From the NCBI GenBank assembly GCA_004762155.1, contig SIHP01000010.1, positions 62,001 through 126,000 of the forward strand: a DNA stretch of 64,000 bases. The letters are read 5' to 3'. Below are positions 18,722 to 27,423 of the stretch, piece by piece. Under the pieces are notes generated by a model. That model searched no databases and had not been told where the DNA came from. It saw only the letters and a list, made by a program, of their open reading frames with translations. The translations under genes were made by a program, and so were the position numbers. This DNA is from Flavobacteriaceae bacterium. GTDB taxonomy: Bacteria; Bacteroidota; Bacteroidia; Flavobacteriales; Flavobacteriaceae. Each line of letters begins with the position of its first letter. Positions within the stretch are counted from its first letter, which is position 1.

Positions 18722-20944
18722 TTACTTAATAATAATTTTGCTATTTGTTGTTCCTAAACTTGAATTTACTTTTACTAAATAAACACCTGCTTGTAAACTA
18801 GGTAAGGTTAATGTATTGTTTCCTATTCCTGTTTCTTTTGCTTTAAAAACTTCTTTTCCTAAAACATTAAATAACTGAACATTAAATTCTCCTTCTATTA
18901 TTCCTTTAACAACTAACGCTTCACTTGATGTATATACTTTTATTGAAGAAATATCTGCATCATCAACAGCTAAGATTTTTGATGCTTCTGTTTTCAAGAA
19001 AAATCTTCCTGATCCATTTACATCTTCATTAACAGTTACTTCATATGCAGTCTCATCTAATTTTGTAACTACATTTAATAATGTATCTTCTAAATAAATT
19101 GCTGTATCTAAATTATCTTTTGCTATAGAAAAACGTACTGTTGAACCTGCTTTAGCTACTAAACCTACAGGAATACTTGTTGTTTCTTCAGATTCTAATG
19201 GTAATGATTGCAGTGTAAAATCTTTTCCATTTGCATCGTCTAATAATTTTGTATATACATCAAATGAAGCTCCTGAAAAGTTTCCTACATCATAACCCGG
19301 ATCTAATCCTTTGGTAGCAAAATCAAAATATTGGATAGCAGTAGTTACAGTAGTTCCGTTTGAAGTTGCTAATAATTCTATTTTTGGAGTTGTATTTGAC
19401 GTTTTAAGTACCAAAAAAGCTGGGCTTTCAACTCTTTTAGCTGCGTCAAAAGAAAGTGTAGCAACTCCAGTTGTAGTATGTACAAAGAAACCTTTACCTG
19501 GTGTTATATTGGCTGTACCACTTGTTAATGTATTGGCTACATATTTTTGTTGCTCAGTATCCCAAATATATACACCAACGAATGAAGGATCCATTTTTGA
19601 TAAGTTATCATTAATAAAATTACTATCGCCATTTCCGTTGATTGGTAAAAATGCTGTATACGGATTTCCGACTAAGTTAAACTCATCAGCAGTGACTGCT
19701 TTTTCTACACTTGTTGTTACAGGAGTTCCTGTAAATAATATACTCCCAGCACTTGCTTTTGCAAATGAATATCCTGCAGCTGTTCCTAACTCAGAAGTTG
19801 TGTCGCTTAAATCATCTGCATCAAAATAGTCCCATTTTGCTCCATCTGCATTTGCATCATTATAAGTACCTAATGCATATCTATCTGGATCTGGTGTTGT
19901 GTTTATCAAAATATCGGTTGAACCAGCAGTCATAAAATCACTTCTAACTTGTCCTGAAACTGGACTGCTTATTAAGGTAAATTCATCAGCAATAAATTCA
20001 GTTAATTCATAAGTTATATTACCTGTTGCTGTTCCTTCAACAATTAAGGAAGTTCCTGTTAATGATGAAGTAGAAGATACGCTCATCAATAATGATCCAT
20101 CAACTGTTAAATCTCCGGCAACCTCTAGAGCCCCAAAACCAGTAACCGTAAGAGTGGCACCAGTATCAATAGTTAAATTATTCACTTCAATGATCTCATT
20201 ATCTATCTCTGGTGAATTGATAGCGCTCACGATTTCTACATCATCTGTAGAAGAAGGCACAACATCTCCAACCCAGTTTGTAGCTGTATTCCAATCTGAA
20301 CTCGTAACTCCCAACCATTCTATAGAAGAAACTAAAGCAGCGCCTGCAGAATCAAAAGTAATATCAGCTAATGATAACTGATCACCAGGGAAACCAATAC
20401 AATCAGCATTTGTAAAGGCTGAAGCATCAAATGGTCCACAAGCGGTAAAAACTTGATCTTGATCTGCAGCTTCTGTAGAAAATGTAACATCTGGTTCTTC
20501 AGTTGCATCTACATATTTTAATTTTATACTAAAAAGGTGTGTTGGTGTGGCAGTAATTGTATTTTCGGTAAAAGTACCATCAGAAACTTTTGCTTCATAG
20601 GTAATTGTAAAACTATCTAAAGTATTTGCAATGTTAACAATAGCAAATTGAGGAACTGCTCCACCAAAAAGAGCGGAACCGAAAAGAGTTCCCGTTGGTG
20701 TTAAAGATTCTAAAACGCCATTATCTTCTACCGCTTCACCAAAAGCAGTTGTATTATAAAAAAAACGTAATTGAACGTCTCCCATTTTAAATTCAGTTGT
20801 TGAACTAGCATAAATATCTACTTCATAAAAATCATCAACACCATCGTTTGTATTTCTAGGGTTTTCAAAAGTATAGGATATATCTTGGGCGTAATTGGCT
20901 ATTGATAGTAATAGCAACATGAATAATGATAATTTTTTTTTCAT
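18722..20944 (-). CDS. Secreted surface protein with T9SS type A sorting domain
   Basis: A 740-residue protein. A signal peptide ends ANYA|QD. Residues about 20-200 form a beta-rich domain (DVQLRFFYNTTAF) recalling cohesin-like or Ig-like modules. From about 210 a module begins WLGVTSSDWNTATNWVGDVVPSSTDDV, a common flavobacterial 'GxxxWNxxxNWxxGxxP' adhesion module, followed by INTxTGATLTV-type strands. The last 75 residues (ISSIKVYTSSEALVVKG ... VFNVLGKEVF ... AGVYLVKV ... KIIIK) are the type A Por/T9SS sorting domain, which is cleaved and attached at the cell surface. No catalytic motif is seen. A small-protein gene follows after 27 bases. Confidence 0.9.
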   Translation of the reverse strand: MKKKLSLFMLLLLSIANYAQDISYTFENPRNTNDGVDDFYEVDIYASSTTEFKMGDVQLRFFYNTTAFGEAVEDNGVLESLTPTGTLFGSALFGGAVPQFAIVNIANTLDSFTITYEAKVSDGTFTENTITATPTHLFSIKLKYVDATEEPDVTFSTEAADQDQVFTACGPFDASAFTNADCIGFPGDQLSLADITFDSAGAALVSSIEWLGVTSSDWNTATNWVGDVVPSSTDDVEIVSAINSPEIDNEIIEVNNLTIDTGATLTVTGFGALEVAGDLTVDGSLLMSVSSTSSLTGTSLIVEGTATGNITYELTEFIADEFTLISSPVSGQVRSDFMTAGSTDILINTTPDPDRYALGTYNDANADGAKWDYFDADDLSDTTSELGTAAGYSFAKASAGSILFTGTPVTTSVEKAVTADEFNLVGNPYTAFLPINGNGDSNFINDNLSKMDPSFVGVYIWDTEQQKYVANTLTSGTANITPGKGFFVHTTTGVATLSFDAAKRVESPAFLVLKTSNTTPKIELLATSNGTTVTTAIQYFDFATKGLDPGYDVGNFSGASFDVYTKLLDDANGKDFTLQSLPLESEETTSIPVGLVAKAGSTVRFSIAKDNLDTAIYLEDTLLNVVTKLDETAYEVTVNEDVNGSGRFFLKTEASKILAVDDADISSIKVYTSSEALVVKGIIEGEFNVQLFNVLGKEVFKAKETGIGNNTLTLPSLQAGVYLVKVNSSLGTTNSKIIIK

Positions 20945-21340
20945 TGTCTTTAAGTTTAATTATTTACTTTCTTTATGTTTATTATTTGCATTGAAATTCC
21001 GTTAAAAGATTTTTCAATTTCAACTTTTGATAACCAAAAAAAACTTCCTTTATATAGAATAGGTAACACTAAAAATTTTCTTTTTACATTTTTTACTTTG
21101 TAGCGTTTGTTTCTTTTTTTTATTATCATTTTTATTTATCCTTCTGGTATAAATTATTTTTAGATTATATGTTTTTATATTTTATACTTGTATTTAATTT
21201 AGATATTAATATTCCTTGATTTTATACTAAAAATACTTATCAAAACTAAATAGAAACGAAAACCTAAGCTGTAAAAAAAATGCATAATACTATAACAAAA
21301 CCGACATTTTGGTTGTTAATTATTAGTATTCATTAAGAAT
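20945..21340. promoter_or_regulatory. Leader region with the shared 17-bp motif (copy 1)
   Basis: The non-coding region upstream of the minus-strand T9SS gene. ACTATAACAAAACCGACATT at 21289-21308 recurs, with its first 17 bases exact, at 24357 and 27149, each time in the region upstream of a minus-strand gene. It is followed here by TTGGTTGTT. The rest is AT-rich and shows no gene. Confidence 0.55.
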
Positions 21341-21379
21341 ATTAAAAAACATAAGATTGATATAAATATCAATCTTATG
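21341..21379 (-). terminator. Strong terminator of the LRR surface-protein gene
   Basis: CATAAGATTGATA at 21350-21362 pairs perfectly with TATCAATCTTATG at 21367-21379 around a 4-base loop. On the minus strand the stem is followed by TTTTTTAAT. It lies 32 bases after the stop of the 918-residue gene. Confidence 0.88.
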
Positions 21380-21410
21380 TGTAATCAAAAATTAAAAAAA
21401 ATATCTTATT

Positions 21411-24167
21411 TTATTCTTCAGTTGTAAACTGCTGTAAATTTCCAAGATTTTGAACTAATAAGGTTATTTCTGAAAGTTGTATAATTCCGTTCATATCTAT
21501 ATCATCATTACTATAAAAATCTCGTTCTCCTAATACCGTTCTTATTTGAGTTCTGTCTGTTAATCGTATACCCGCATCATTATTTGTATCGCCACTAAAC
21601 ATAGCAAAAACACCAGATGAAAGACTTGCTATTGCTGTTGTTCCTCCCGCAACAAGACTACTATCATTAGTAAAATCTAAACTAGTTACTGTACTTGATA
21701 AACTTACTGTATTAGCTGAAATTAATCCTAAATGATTTCTATGACTTATACTTACATAATAATCTGATGCGTCTACTGTAAATGCTACTACTGAAACACC
21801 ATCGGTAGTTACTATATCTCCATCGCGTTGTACTAATGCTGATTGCTCTGCAATTACCAAACTGTTATCGGTTGCATCTCGTAATTGTATAAAAACCCAA
21901 TCTACTACGGCATCATCTCCTGTGGTTTCTAAAACGGTACTCGTTATCGTTAATGCATCGATATACGGACTTGTAGTTGGTACTAAACCTGCCAAACGTA
22001 AATCGTCGCGCATTAAGGTTTCTTCTCCTGTGTTTGGGTTTAAACTTGCGCCTTGTAAAAATACTTTTAAATTAATTGATATTCCTTCTGCTTCGATTAT
22101 AGCTTTAAAACCTGTCCAATCTGCTGCTTCATAAGTTGCTGCTCTTCCTGCTGGAACTGTAACAGTTGTTGCTGCTCGTTCCGCTATTGCATTAACTCCT
22201 ATAGTTGGTGGTGTTATAGCTCTTGATATTATTGTTGTTTGTGCCGCATTACCTGCAAAAGCTAATTCTCCTATAGTTGTTAAACCACTACCTAAGGTAA
22301 TACTCGCTAATTCACTACCTCTAAAAGCTGATGCTCCTATAATGGTTATATTGTTTGGAATAACAAGACTGGTAAGTGAACTATTTCTAAAAGCTTCTGT
22401 TCCTATTGTGGTTACAGTAAAATTAAAATTATTAAAGACAACTGTTTCTGGAACTACTAAATCACCGATTGCATTTCCTCCAGATAATTCAACGGTATTT
22501 GGAGTTGCTTCTGTTATTGTATAACTTAAACTATCTACTATAAAGCTTAAGCCAATTTGTGCTTCACCATTTATACTAAAAAAACCTGTCCAACCTGCTA
22601 CTTCATAGTTATTTTGTAAACCATCGGGTGTATTTAAATTTAAAAGGCTATTATCTCCGAAAGAAGTTGCTGTTGCTATTGGTGCTGTTATTGCTTCTGT
22701 TGTAATACTGGTTAATAAACTACCATCAATAGCATTAGCTCCAATAGCTGTAATACTATAACTAGTATTATTAAAGTTTATAGTTTCTGGTATTACTAAA
22801 TCGCCATCTAAGTTATTAGTGTTAGTTAACGTAACCGTATTAGGGGCTAACGAGGTAATTATATATGTTATATCATCTACTGTAAAACTTATACCAACTT
22901 GTACTTCATCATTTATACTAAAAAAGTCTGTCCAACCTCCTTCAACATACGCTGTTTCTTTCCCTTGTGGTACTGTTACCGCTATTTGATCTCGATTTGA
23001 AAAAGAATCAGAAGACAAAGTGGGTGGTATTTCGTTTAAAGAAGTAACTGCTATAATATTATTATCATTAAATGTTTCATCACCAATTATTGAAACATTT
23101 ACTGGTATAGTCAACTCTATTAACTCATTTCCTTCAAATGCTCTTTCACCTAGCGTTGTTACATTTTCAGGAATAGTAATGTTTTGTAGGTTATTACCGG
23201 CAAAAGCTCTACTAGGTATAGTAGTTAAATTTTCAGAAATAATTACACTTGTTAATTCATTAAAAGCAAAACTTAATGCTCCTATTGTAGTAACACTATT
23301 AGGTATTACCATAGTTGAAAATTTATTACTCTGTAAAGCTCTTCCTTCTATAGTAGTTACACTAGTAGGGATTGTAATAGTCGTTAAATCATTAAAACTA
23401 AGAGAGTTTTCTCCTATAACAATAACTGTATTAGGAATAGAAATTGAAGTTAATCCATCTCCTGAAAAAGAACCAAAACCGATTTCAGTTACCGTATAAT
23501 CTTGTCCATCATTACTCACTATACTTGGTATAACTACGGCTCCGGAATTTGTATTACTAACTGTTTCAACTGTATTAGGACTAAATGATTTTATTTCATA
23601 GGTTATATTGTCAATTGTAAAACCAATAAAATCTGTTTGTGTTTGTCCATTTATAGATAAAAAATCTGTCCATCCGTTAATAATATAATCAACAGCGCTC
23701 TCTGCTGGTACCGTTAAATTTGTAGCTGCACGCCTTCCAATTGCGTTAGCTCCAATAGTTGGTGGTGTTATTGCTGTGGATATTATTGTGGTTTGTGTCG
23801 AATTTCCTGCAAAAGCTAATTCTCCTATACTTTGTAAACCACTTCCTAATGTTATACTTATTAAATCATTACCTCTAAAAGCACTATTACCTATGGTAAT
23901 TACTGTATCTGGAATTACTACACTTGTTAACGAATCACCTCGAAAAACACTATTACTTATAGCGGTTACATTATAGGTTACATTTGTGTCTGGATTCGTT
24001 ACTGTAGCTGGTATTATTAAATCTCCTATACCTGTTCCTCCAGACAATGTTGCTGTATTAGGGCTCGTTGAAGTTACTGTATAATTTAGATCTTCAAAAC
24101 TAAATGTTTGTGAAAAACTTACTAAAGATACTAGTAAGATTATTGCAGTTGTTAATTTTGTTTTCAT
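21411..24167 (-). CDS. Secreted BspA/LRR_5 protein with dockerin-like tail
   Basis: A 918-residue protein with signal peptide MKTKLTTAIILLVSLVSFS|QT. Four related modules each start with an IDNITYEI...PNTV strand and SGG..IGDLVIP, followed by LRR_5/BspA-type repeats (TSVVIPDTVITIGNSAFRGN, ITLGSGLQSIGELAFAGN). Modules end AGWTDFFSINGE. From about 690 a different conserved region (LKVFLQGASLNPNTGEETLMRDDLR) begins. It ends with two dockerin-like calcium-loop motifs (DTNNDAGIRLTD, DIDMNGIIQLSE). No T9SS sorting tail is recognisable, so it may be released or docked through the dockerin-like end. It is a probable extracellular binding protein. Confidence 0.82.
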   Translation of the reverse strand: MKTKLTTAIILLVSLVSFSQTFSFEDLNYTVTSTSPNTATLSGGTGIGDLIIPATVTNPDTNVTYNVTAISNSVFRGDSLTSVVIPDTVITIGNSAFRGNDLISITLGSGLQSIGELAFAGNSTQTTIISTAITPPTIGANAIGRRAATNLTVPAESAVDYIINGWTDFLSINGQTQTDFIGFTIDNITYEIKSFSPNTVETVSNTNSGAVVIPSIVSNDGQDYTVTEIGFGSFSGDGLTSISIPNTVIVIGENSLSFNDLTTITIPTSVTTIEGRALQSNKFSTMVIPNSVTTIGALSFAFNELTSVIISENLTTIPSRAFAGNNLQNITIPENVTTLGERAFEGNELIELTIPVNVSIIGDETFNDNNIIAVTSLNEIPPTLSSDSFSNRDQIAVTVPQGKETAYVEGGWTDFFSINDEVQVGISFTVDDITYIITSLAPNTVTLTNTNNLDGDLVIPETINFNNTSYSITAIGANAIDGSLLTSITTEAITAPIATATSFGDNSLLNLNTPDGLQNNYEVAGWTGFFSINGEAQIGLSFIVDSLSYTITEATPNTVELSGGNAIGDLVVPETVVFNNFNFTVTTIGTEAFRNSSLTSLVIPNNITIIGASAFRGSELASITLGSGLTTIGELAFAGNAAQTTIISRAITPPTIGVNAIAERAATTVTVPAGRAATYEAADWTGFKAIIEAEGISINLKVFLQGASLNPNTGEETLMRDDLRLAGLVPTTSPYIDALTITSTVLETTGDDAVVDWVFIQLRDATDNSLVIAEQSALVQRDGDIVTTDGVSVVAFTVDASDYYVSISHRNHLGLISANTVSLSSTVTSLDFTNDSSLVAGGTTAIASLSSGVFAMFSGDTNNDAGIRLTDRTQIRTVLGERDFYSNDDIDMNGIIQLSEITLLVQNLGNLQQFTTEE

Positions 24168-24410
24168 TGTAAAATTGTGTTTTTAGTTTATCTAATTTTC
24201 TTGTACAATGGTATTCCATTGCAGACATCTGTAAAAAAAAGACTACTTAAATCGGAATAAAAACCTTTGAAAAAGAAGATAATTACCTTGAAATTTATGG
24301 TTGCATATGTCAGTCTTTAATTAACATGTCAAAATTAAATGAAAACTATTTTTAAGACTATAACAAAACCGACCAATGTTATCACTTTTCGGACATTTGG
24401 TTGTTGTTTT
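24168..24410. promoter_or_regulatory. Upstream region with shared 17-bp motif (copy 2)
   Basis: No gene. ACTATAACAAAACCGAC at 24357-24373 is identical to the motif upstream of the 18722-20944 gene and of the MACPF operon. A separated GGACATTTGGTTGTTG at 24391-24406 repeats the second half of copy 1, so an insertion of about 20 bases has split this copy. It lies about 190 bases before the 24167 start. Confidence 0.55.
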
Positions 24411-24537
24411 TGTCAGTTCGAGTGGTCTTATTGAAGCATAGCGGAAATAAGAGTTTATCAAGAACTTTTGTGTGAAAGAGTTCTCGATACATTTTTTGTT
24501 TTCACTTTCGTTACAACATAAAACACTCGAACTGACA
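24411..24537. repeat. 127-bp palindrome-ended repeat, copy A
   Basis: The element begins TGTCAGTTCGAGTG and ends CACTCGAACTGACA, a perfect 14-bp terminal inverted repeat. Inside is AAGAACTTTTGTGTGAAAGA then GTTCTCGATACATTTTTTG. It has no coding capacity. It is a small REP/MITE-like element, and its near-identical partner lies 29 bases downstream. Confidence 0.92.
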
Positions 24538-24566
24538 TTTGAAACTATGGTGATTTATAATTGTTT

Positions 24567-24693
24567 TGTCAGTTCGAGTGGTCTTATTGAAGTGTAGTGG
24601 AAATAAGAGTTTATCAAGAACTTTTGTGTGAAAGAGTTCTCGATATATTTTTTGTTTTCACTTTCGTTACAACATAAAACACTCGAACTGACA
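24567..24693. repeat. 127-bp palindrome-ended repeat, copy B
   Basis: Same length, orientation and terminal inverted repeats as copy A, with only a few substitutions (GTGTAGTGG for GCATAGCGG; CGATATATT for CGATACATT). A clearly diverged third relative lies at 34871-35021. The few differences between A and B point to recent tandem duplication. Confidence 0.92.
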
Positions 24694-24759
24694 TTTAGAA
24701 AATGTAGTATCTTATTAAGATTCTAAAATTAGTTATTGTTACATATAACGCTCATCATG

Positions 24760-26010
24760 TTAACCAATACCTGTATCCGTCATTACCAACGCTTCAATTT
24801 GAATGGTATACTCTTCAATATCTATTATTTTTTGAAGATCTTTAACTGAATCATAAGTAACGTATCTATTTAATAATTTTAAACAATGATGTATTAAACG
24901 TTTATCTGTAAGCAATGCAAGAGTTGGATAAAGTTCAGTATACTTTACTACATCCCAATTTACAGCAGGGTTTAAAGATGCTATCCATTTATCATAATTT
25001 TCTAAAGTTGGACTTCCTCCTTTTTGCGTTAAACTTAGGTTTGTATATTTTGTTTCGGTACTTGTAGAACTTTCACTTTCTTGTGTATTGGAATAATCTC
25101 CACCACCACCAAAACCATCAATAGCCAATTTAAAACCAACTGAAAATTCTTTTTTTTCATATTCCGATTCAGAATACTTATAAATTTCTGTTGAAGAAGT
25201 CGTTAATAAAACACCTCCTATAGTAAATTGTTTCGCTATATAATATCCTCTTTCATTTAAGGTTTGAATTAAGTTATAATATTGATCAATCTCATTACCT
25301 ACCTGAACTGCTTTTAAAATAGCATCTTCAAAATCTTGTACAAGATTTAAATTTTCTACATCAACATCTAAATCTATTTTATTAATATAAAAGCTAGCTG
25401 TAAGATATTGCTTTACTTCACTTGAACTTGATGTGTTTTTTTTAGCATATTCAAAACTCGATTCTCCTCCTCCATAAGGAGTACTCACAGAAGCTGATGC
25501 GCTATTAATACTTGAAACCGCCATACTTTGTCCTACTTCAGAAAAAGAAGAGTTTATGTTTATTTCGGTTACAAATGAAGGCTTTACAAATGCAGGTAAT
25601 TGTTCTTCGTTCCAATTGGTTATACAAGGTTTAAAAGTTTTATCGAACCCTTTATCTGTACTAGCCGTTAATCCTCTAAAAATTTGAATATTTTCAAAAA
25701 GTGCTAACTTTTCGTTTGTATTTAAACGTGTATATGCATCCATAGCATCATCCGTTGTTGGTAAACCATTATATTCTGAGCCAATATTCAATGGTTTTTC
25801 CGCTTCTGAACCTACAATTAACTCTAAAGCTATTTTAGGTTCATCTCCTCTACTTACTTCGGTTTCTTGATGCAAGAAATCATCGGAGTCACTCATGAAA
25901 TTTTGCGTTTCTAAATAAGCTCTTGTGCTTTCTAAACTATCTTTTATATTTAGAGAAAAATTTGTTTTCTCACCGTTAGTATGTTTTACTAAAACTAATT
26001 TGTTGTTCAT
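24760..26010 (-). CDS. MACPF-domain pore-forming protein
   Basis: A 416-residue protein with no signal peptide. Residues 1-70 form a separate small domain that resembles the start of the upstream partner. The MACPF signature region is GYYIAKQFTIGGVL at 255-268, corresponding to the family's (Y/F)GTH(F/Y)...GG motif, with GG intact but TH replaced. Two Ser/Thr-rich stretches (near 155-200 and 305-325) sit where the transmembrane hairpin helices lie in MACPF proteins, with a GFGGGGDYS kink between. It should oligomerise on target membranes. It lies 13 bases after the 26024-27049 gene in one operon, recalling two-component toxins such as pleurotolysin A/B. Lack of a secretion signal implies release by lysis, another export route or transfer by a machine. 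Confidence 0.72.
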   Translation of the reverse strand: MNNKLVLVKHTNGEKTNFSLNIKDSLESTRAYLETQNFMSDSDDFLHQETEVSRGDEPKIALELIVGSEAEKPLNIGSEYNGLPTTDDAMDAYTRLNTNEKLALFENIQIFRGLTASTDKGFDKTFKPCITNWNEEQLPAFVKPSFVTEININSSFSEVGQSMAVSSINSASASVSTPYGGGESSFEYAKKNTSSSSEVKQYLTASFYINKIDLDVDVENLNLVQDFEDAILKAVQVGNEIDQYYNLIQTLNERGYYIAKQFTIGGVLLTTSSTEIYKYSESEYEKKEFSVGFKLAIDGFGGGGDYSNTQESESSTSTETKYTNLSLTQKGGSPTLENYDKWIASLNPAVNWDVVKYTELYPTLALLTDKRLIHHCLKLLNRYVTYDSVKDLQKIIDIEEYTIQIEALVMTDTGIG

Positions 26011-26023
26011 AATTTTTAAGATT

Positions 26024-27049
26024 TTAACCTATCGCATGAGGATCAGGTGAGTTAAGTATGTTTATTACTCTATTGGCAGCTTCTTTATCTTTAAAAACAA
26101 AAAAGTAAAATACTACTGCGCCAAGGACCTTACTATCTCTATCATCTTCGCTTTTGATATAGAATTTTCCAAAAGACTGATCAGAAGGTTCTCCTTCACT
26201 TGGTGCTGCGTTATCAATATCACCACCAGGAACATAGGTGTCACCTTCAGTTTCTCCTGGATCAAAACCTGACGTTGAATTCATACTTGCAGCTTTGTTA
26301 GCTTGTTTTAGTGGAGCTTGTGTATTACTAGAATACGTTTTATTATCTTTTTCATAGCTCGTTAATCTCCATGTTTTTAAAGTTACTTTTTGGTAATAAA
26401 TCTCTTCTCCTGAAGGAATATCTAAATTTTCGGTACTGTCAATTACAATAGTGTTTTTAGATTTTTCATAACGTCTTAAATCCATATTTGCATTTCGGTC
26501 TTGATTATTACCGTAACAAGAATATATAGAATCTATAATGGTTTGTTTACTACTTTTAATACTGCATCCAAAGCCTGCTGACCCCCATGAAGCGACATTA
26601 AAATTTATAACCGATCCTTTTTCACAAATAACTACATTATCATAAAAAGCATTCGTATTTGGATTAGTAGGTTGTACATCGGTAATCATTAAAGGTTGAA
26701 ATTTACCTGCATTGGCTTTTTTAGCATTTTCATCTACGGTATTCAATGTTACCTTTACTCCAGCATCTCTGTCGTATAAATAATCGGCTTTCATACCCAC
26801 TAAGTCAGTTTTACCTCCACTAACTCTTGCCATTTGTATTATTTCTCCAATGACTACTTGCTCTACAGTACGTTCGCTTTCTAGCGACCTATCATTCAAT
26901 ACAGATTTAGTTTCTGCAAAATCGTTGTAATACATAAAGTTGAATTCATCAACTTCTTTAAGTTTTTGCCTTAATTCATATAGTGTTGCCTGTGGATCAA
27001 TTTCTACCACCTGCAATACATTACTTAAATACACATCGTATTTTTTCAT
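26024..27049 (-). CDS. MACPF partner protein, N-terminal domain shared with MACPF gene
   Basis: A 341-residue protein without a signal peptide. The first 70 residues (YDVYLSNVLQVVEIDPQ, NFMYYNDFAE, QVVIGE) have the spacing of a ubiquitin-like beta-grasp domain. They line up with the first 70 residues of the downstream MACPF protein (NFMSDSDDFL, ELIVGS). The middle (residues about 95-240) is beta-rich with GSVINFNVASWGSAGFGC. That is compatible with a membrane-binding beta-sandwich such as an aegerolysin-like partner, but I cannot confirm the family. A Gly/Asp/Pro-rich linker near 265-285 leads to a hydrophobic strand, GAVVFYFFVFKD. The operon position suggests a receptor-binding or regulatory partner of the pore former. 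Confidence 0.6.
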   Translation of the reverse strand: MKKYDVYLSNVLQVVEIDPQATLYELRQKLKEVDEFNFMYYNDFAETKSVLNDRSLESERTVEQVVIGEIIQMARVSGGKTDLVGMKADYLYDRDAGVKVTLNTVDENAKKANAGKFQPLMITDVQPTNPNTNAFYDNVVICEKGSVINFNVASWGSAGFGCSIKSSKQTIIDSIYSCYGNNQDRNANMDLRRYEKSKNTIVIDSTENLDIPSGEEIYYQKVTLKTWRLTSYEKDNKTYSSNTQAPLKQANKAASMNSTSGFDPGETEGDTYVPGGDIDNAAPSEGEPSDQSFGKFYIKSEDDRDSKVLGAVVFYFFVFKDKEAANRVINILNSPDPHAIG

Positions 27050-27127
27050 AATTATTTAGTTTTTAGTTTGATTTTTTTTATACTATCTATAATTAACTTA
27101 TTTATTATAAAAGTATTAACTAACATC

Positions 27128-27168
27128 ACTATAACAAAAACGCAGAATACTATAACAAAACCGACATT
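27128..27168. promoter_or_regulatory. Shared motif (copy 3, tandem) upstream of the MACPF operon
   Basis: ACTATAACAAAAACG at 27128-27142 and ACTATAACAAAACCGACATT at 27149-27168 form a tandem pair with a 21-base step, about 80-120 bases before the operon's start codon. The second unit is identical over 20 bases to copy 1 at 21289. This may be the binding site of a shared regulator. Confidence 0.6.
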
Positions 27169-27263
27169 TTGTTATTTTTTTATTGTTAAGTAGTCAATAT
27201 TATTTGAATTCAAAAAAAAATGTACTTTCTAAAGTTTAAAGTGAAAAACGAATCTATATATTG

Positions 27264-27315
27264 TTTAATACTTATCCGTTTAATGTGAAAGTACATTAAA
27301 CGGATAAGTATTAAA
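27264..27315. repeat. Perfect 23-bp inverted repeat
   Basis: Arms at 27264-27286 and 27293-27315 are perfect complements; the core reads AATACTTATCCGTTTAATGT. The loop is GAAAGT. It lies between the MACPF operon and the end of the hydrolase-AraC gene, both on the minus strand. It is longer than a usual terminator and could be a small mobile-element relic, an operator or a backup terminator. Confidence 0.85.
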
Positions 27316-27336
27316 ATGATGTTTTTTTTATAGAAA

Positions 27337-27375
27337 GCGTAAGATTGATTACCATGAAAAAAATCAACCTTACGC
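27337..27375 (-). terminator. Hairpin terminator of the hydrolase-AraC gene
   Basis: GCGTAAGATTGATT (27337-27350) pairs with AATCAACCTTACGC (27362-27375) with one G-U pair on the minus-strand RNA. It lies about 50 bases after the stop at 27424, and T-rich sequence follows on the minus strand. Confidence 0.65.
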
Positions 27376-27423
27376 CAAAAAAAGGGGAAGAAATTATCAC
27401 TTTAAAAGATTAATAAAAACGGT

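Noticed and set aside
19311..19829. Plus-strand open frame opposite the T9SS type A gene
   Set aside because: It is the antisense shadow of a well-supported secreted protein; the low-complexity composition follows from the sense codons.
23020..23499. Plus-strand open frame opposite the LRR gene
   Set aside because: Antisense to repeated LRR modules; its repetitive hydrophobic sequence mirrors those repeats.
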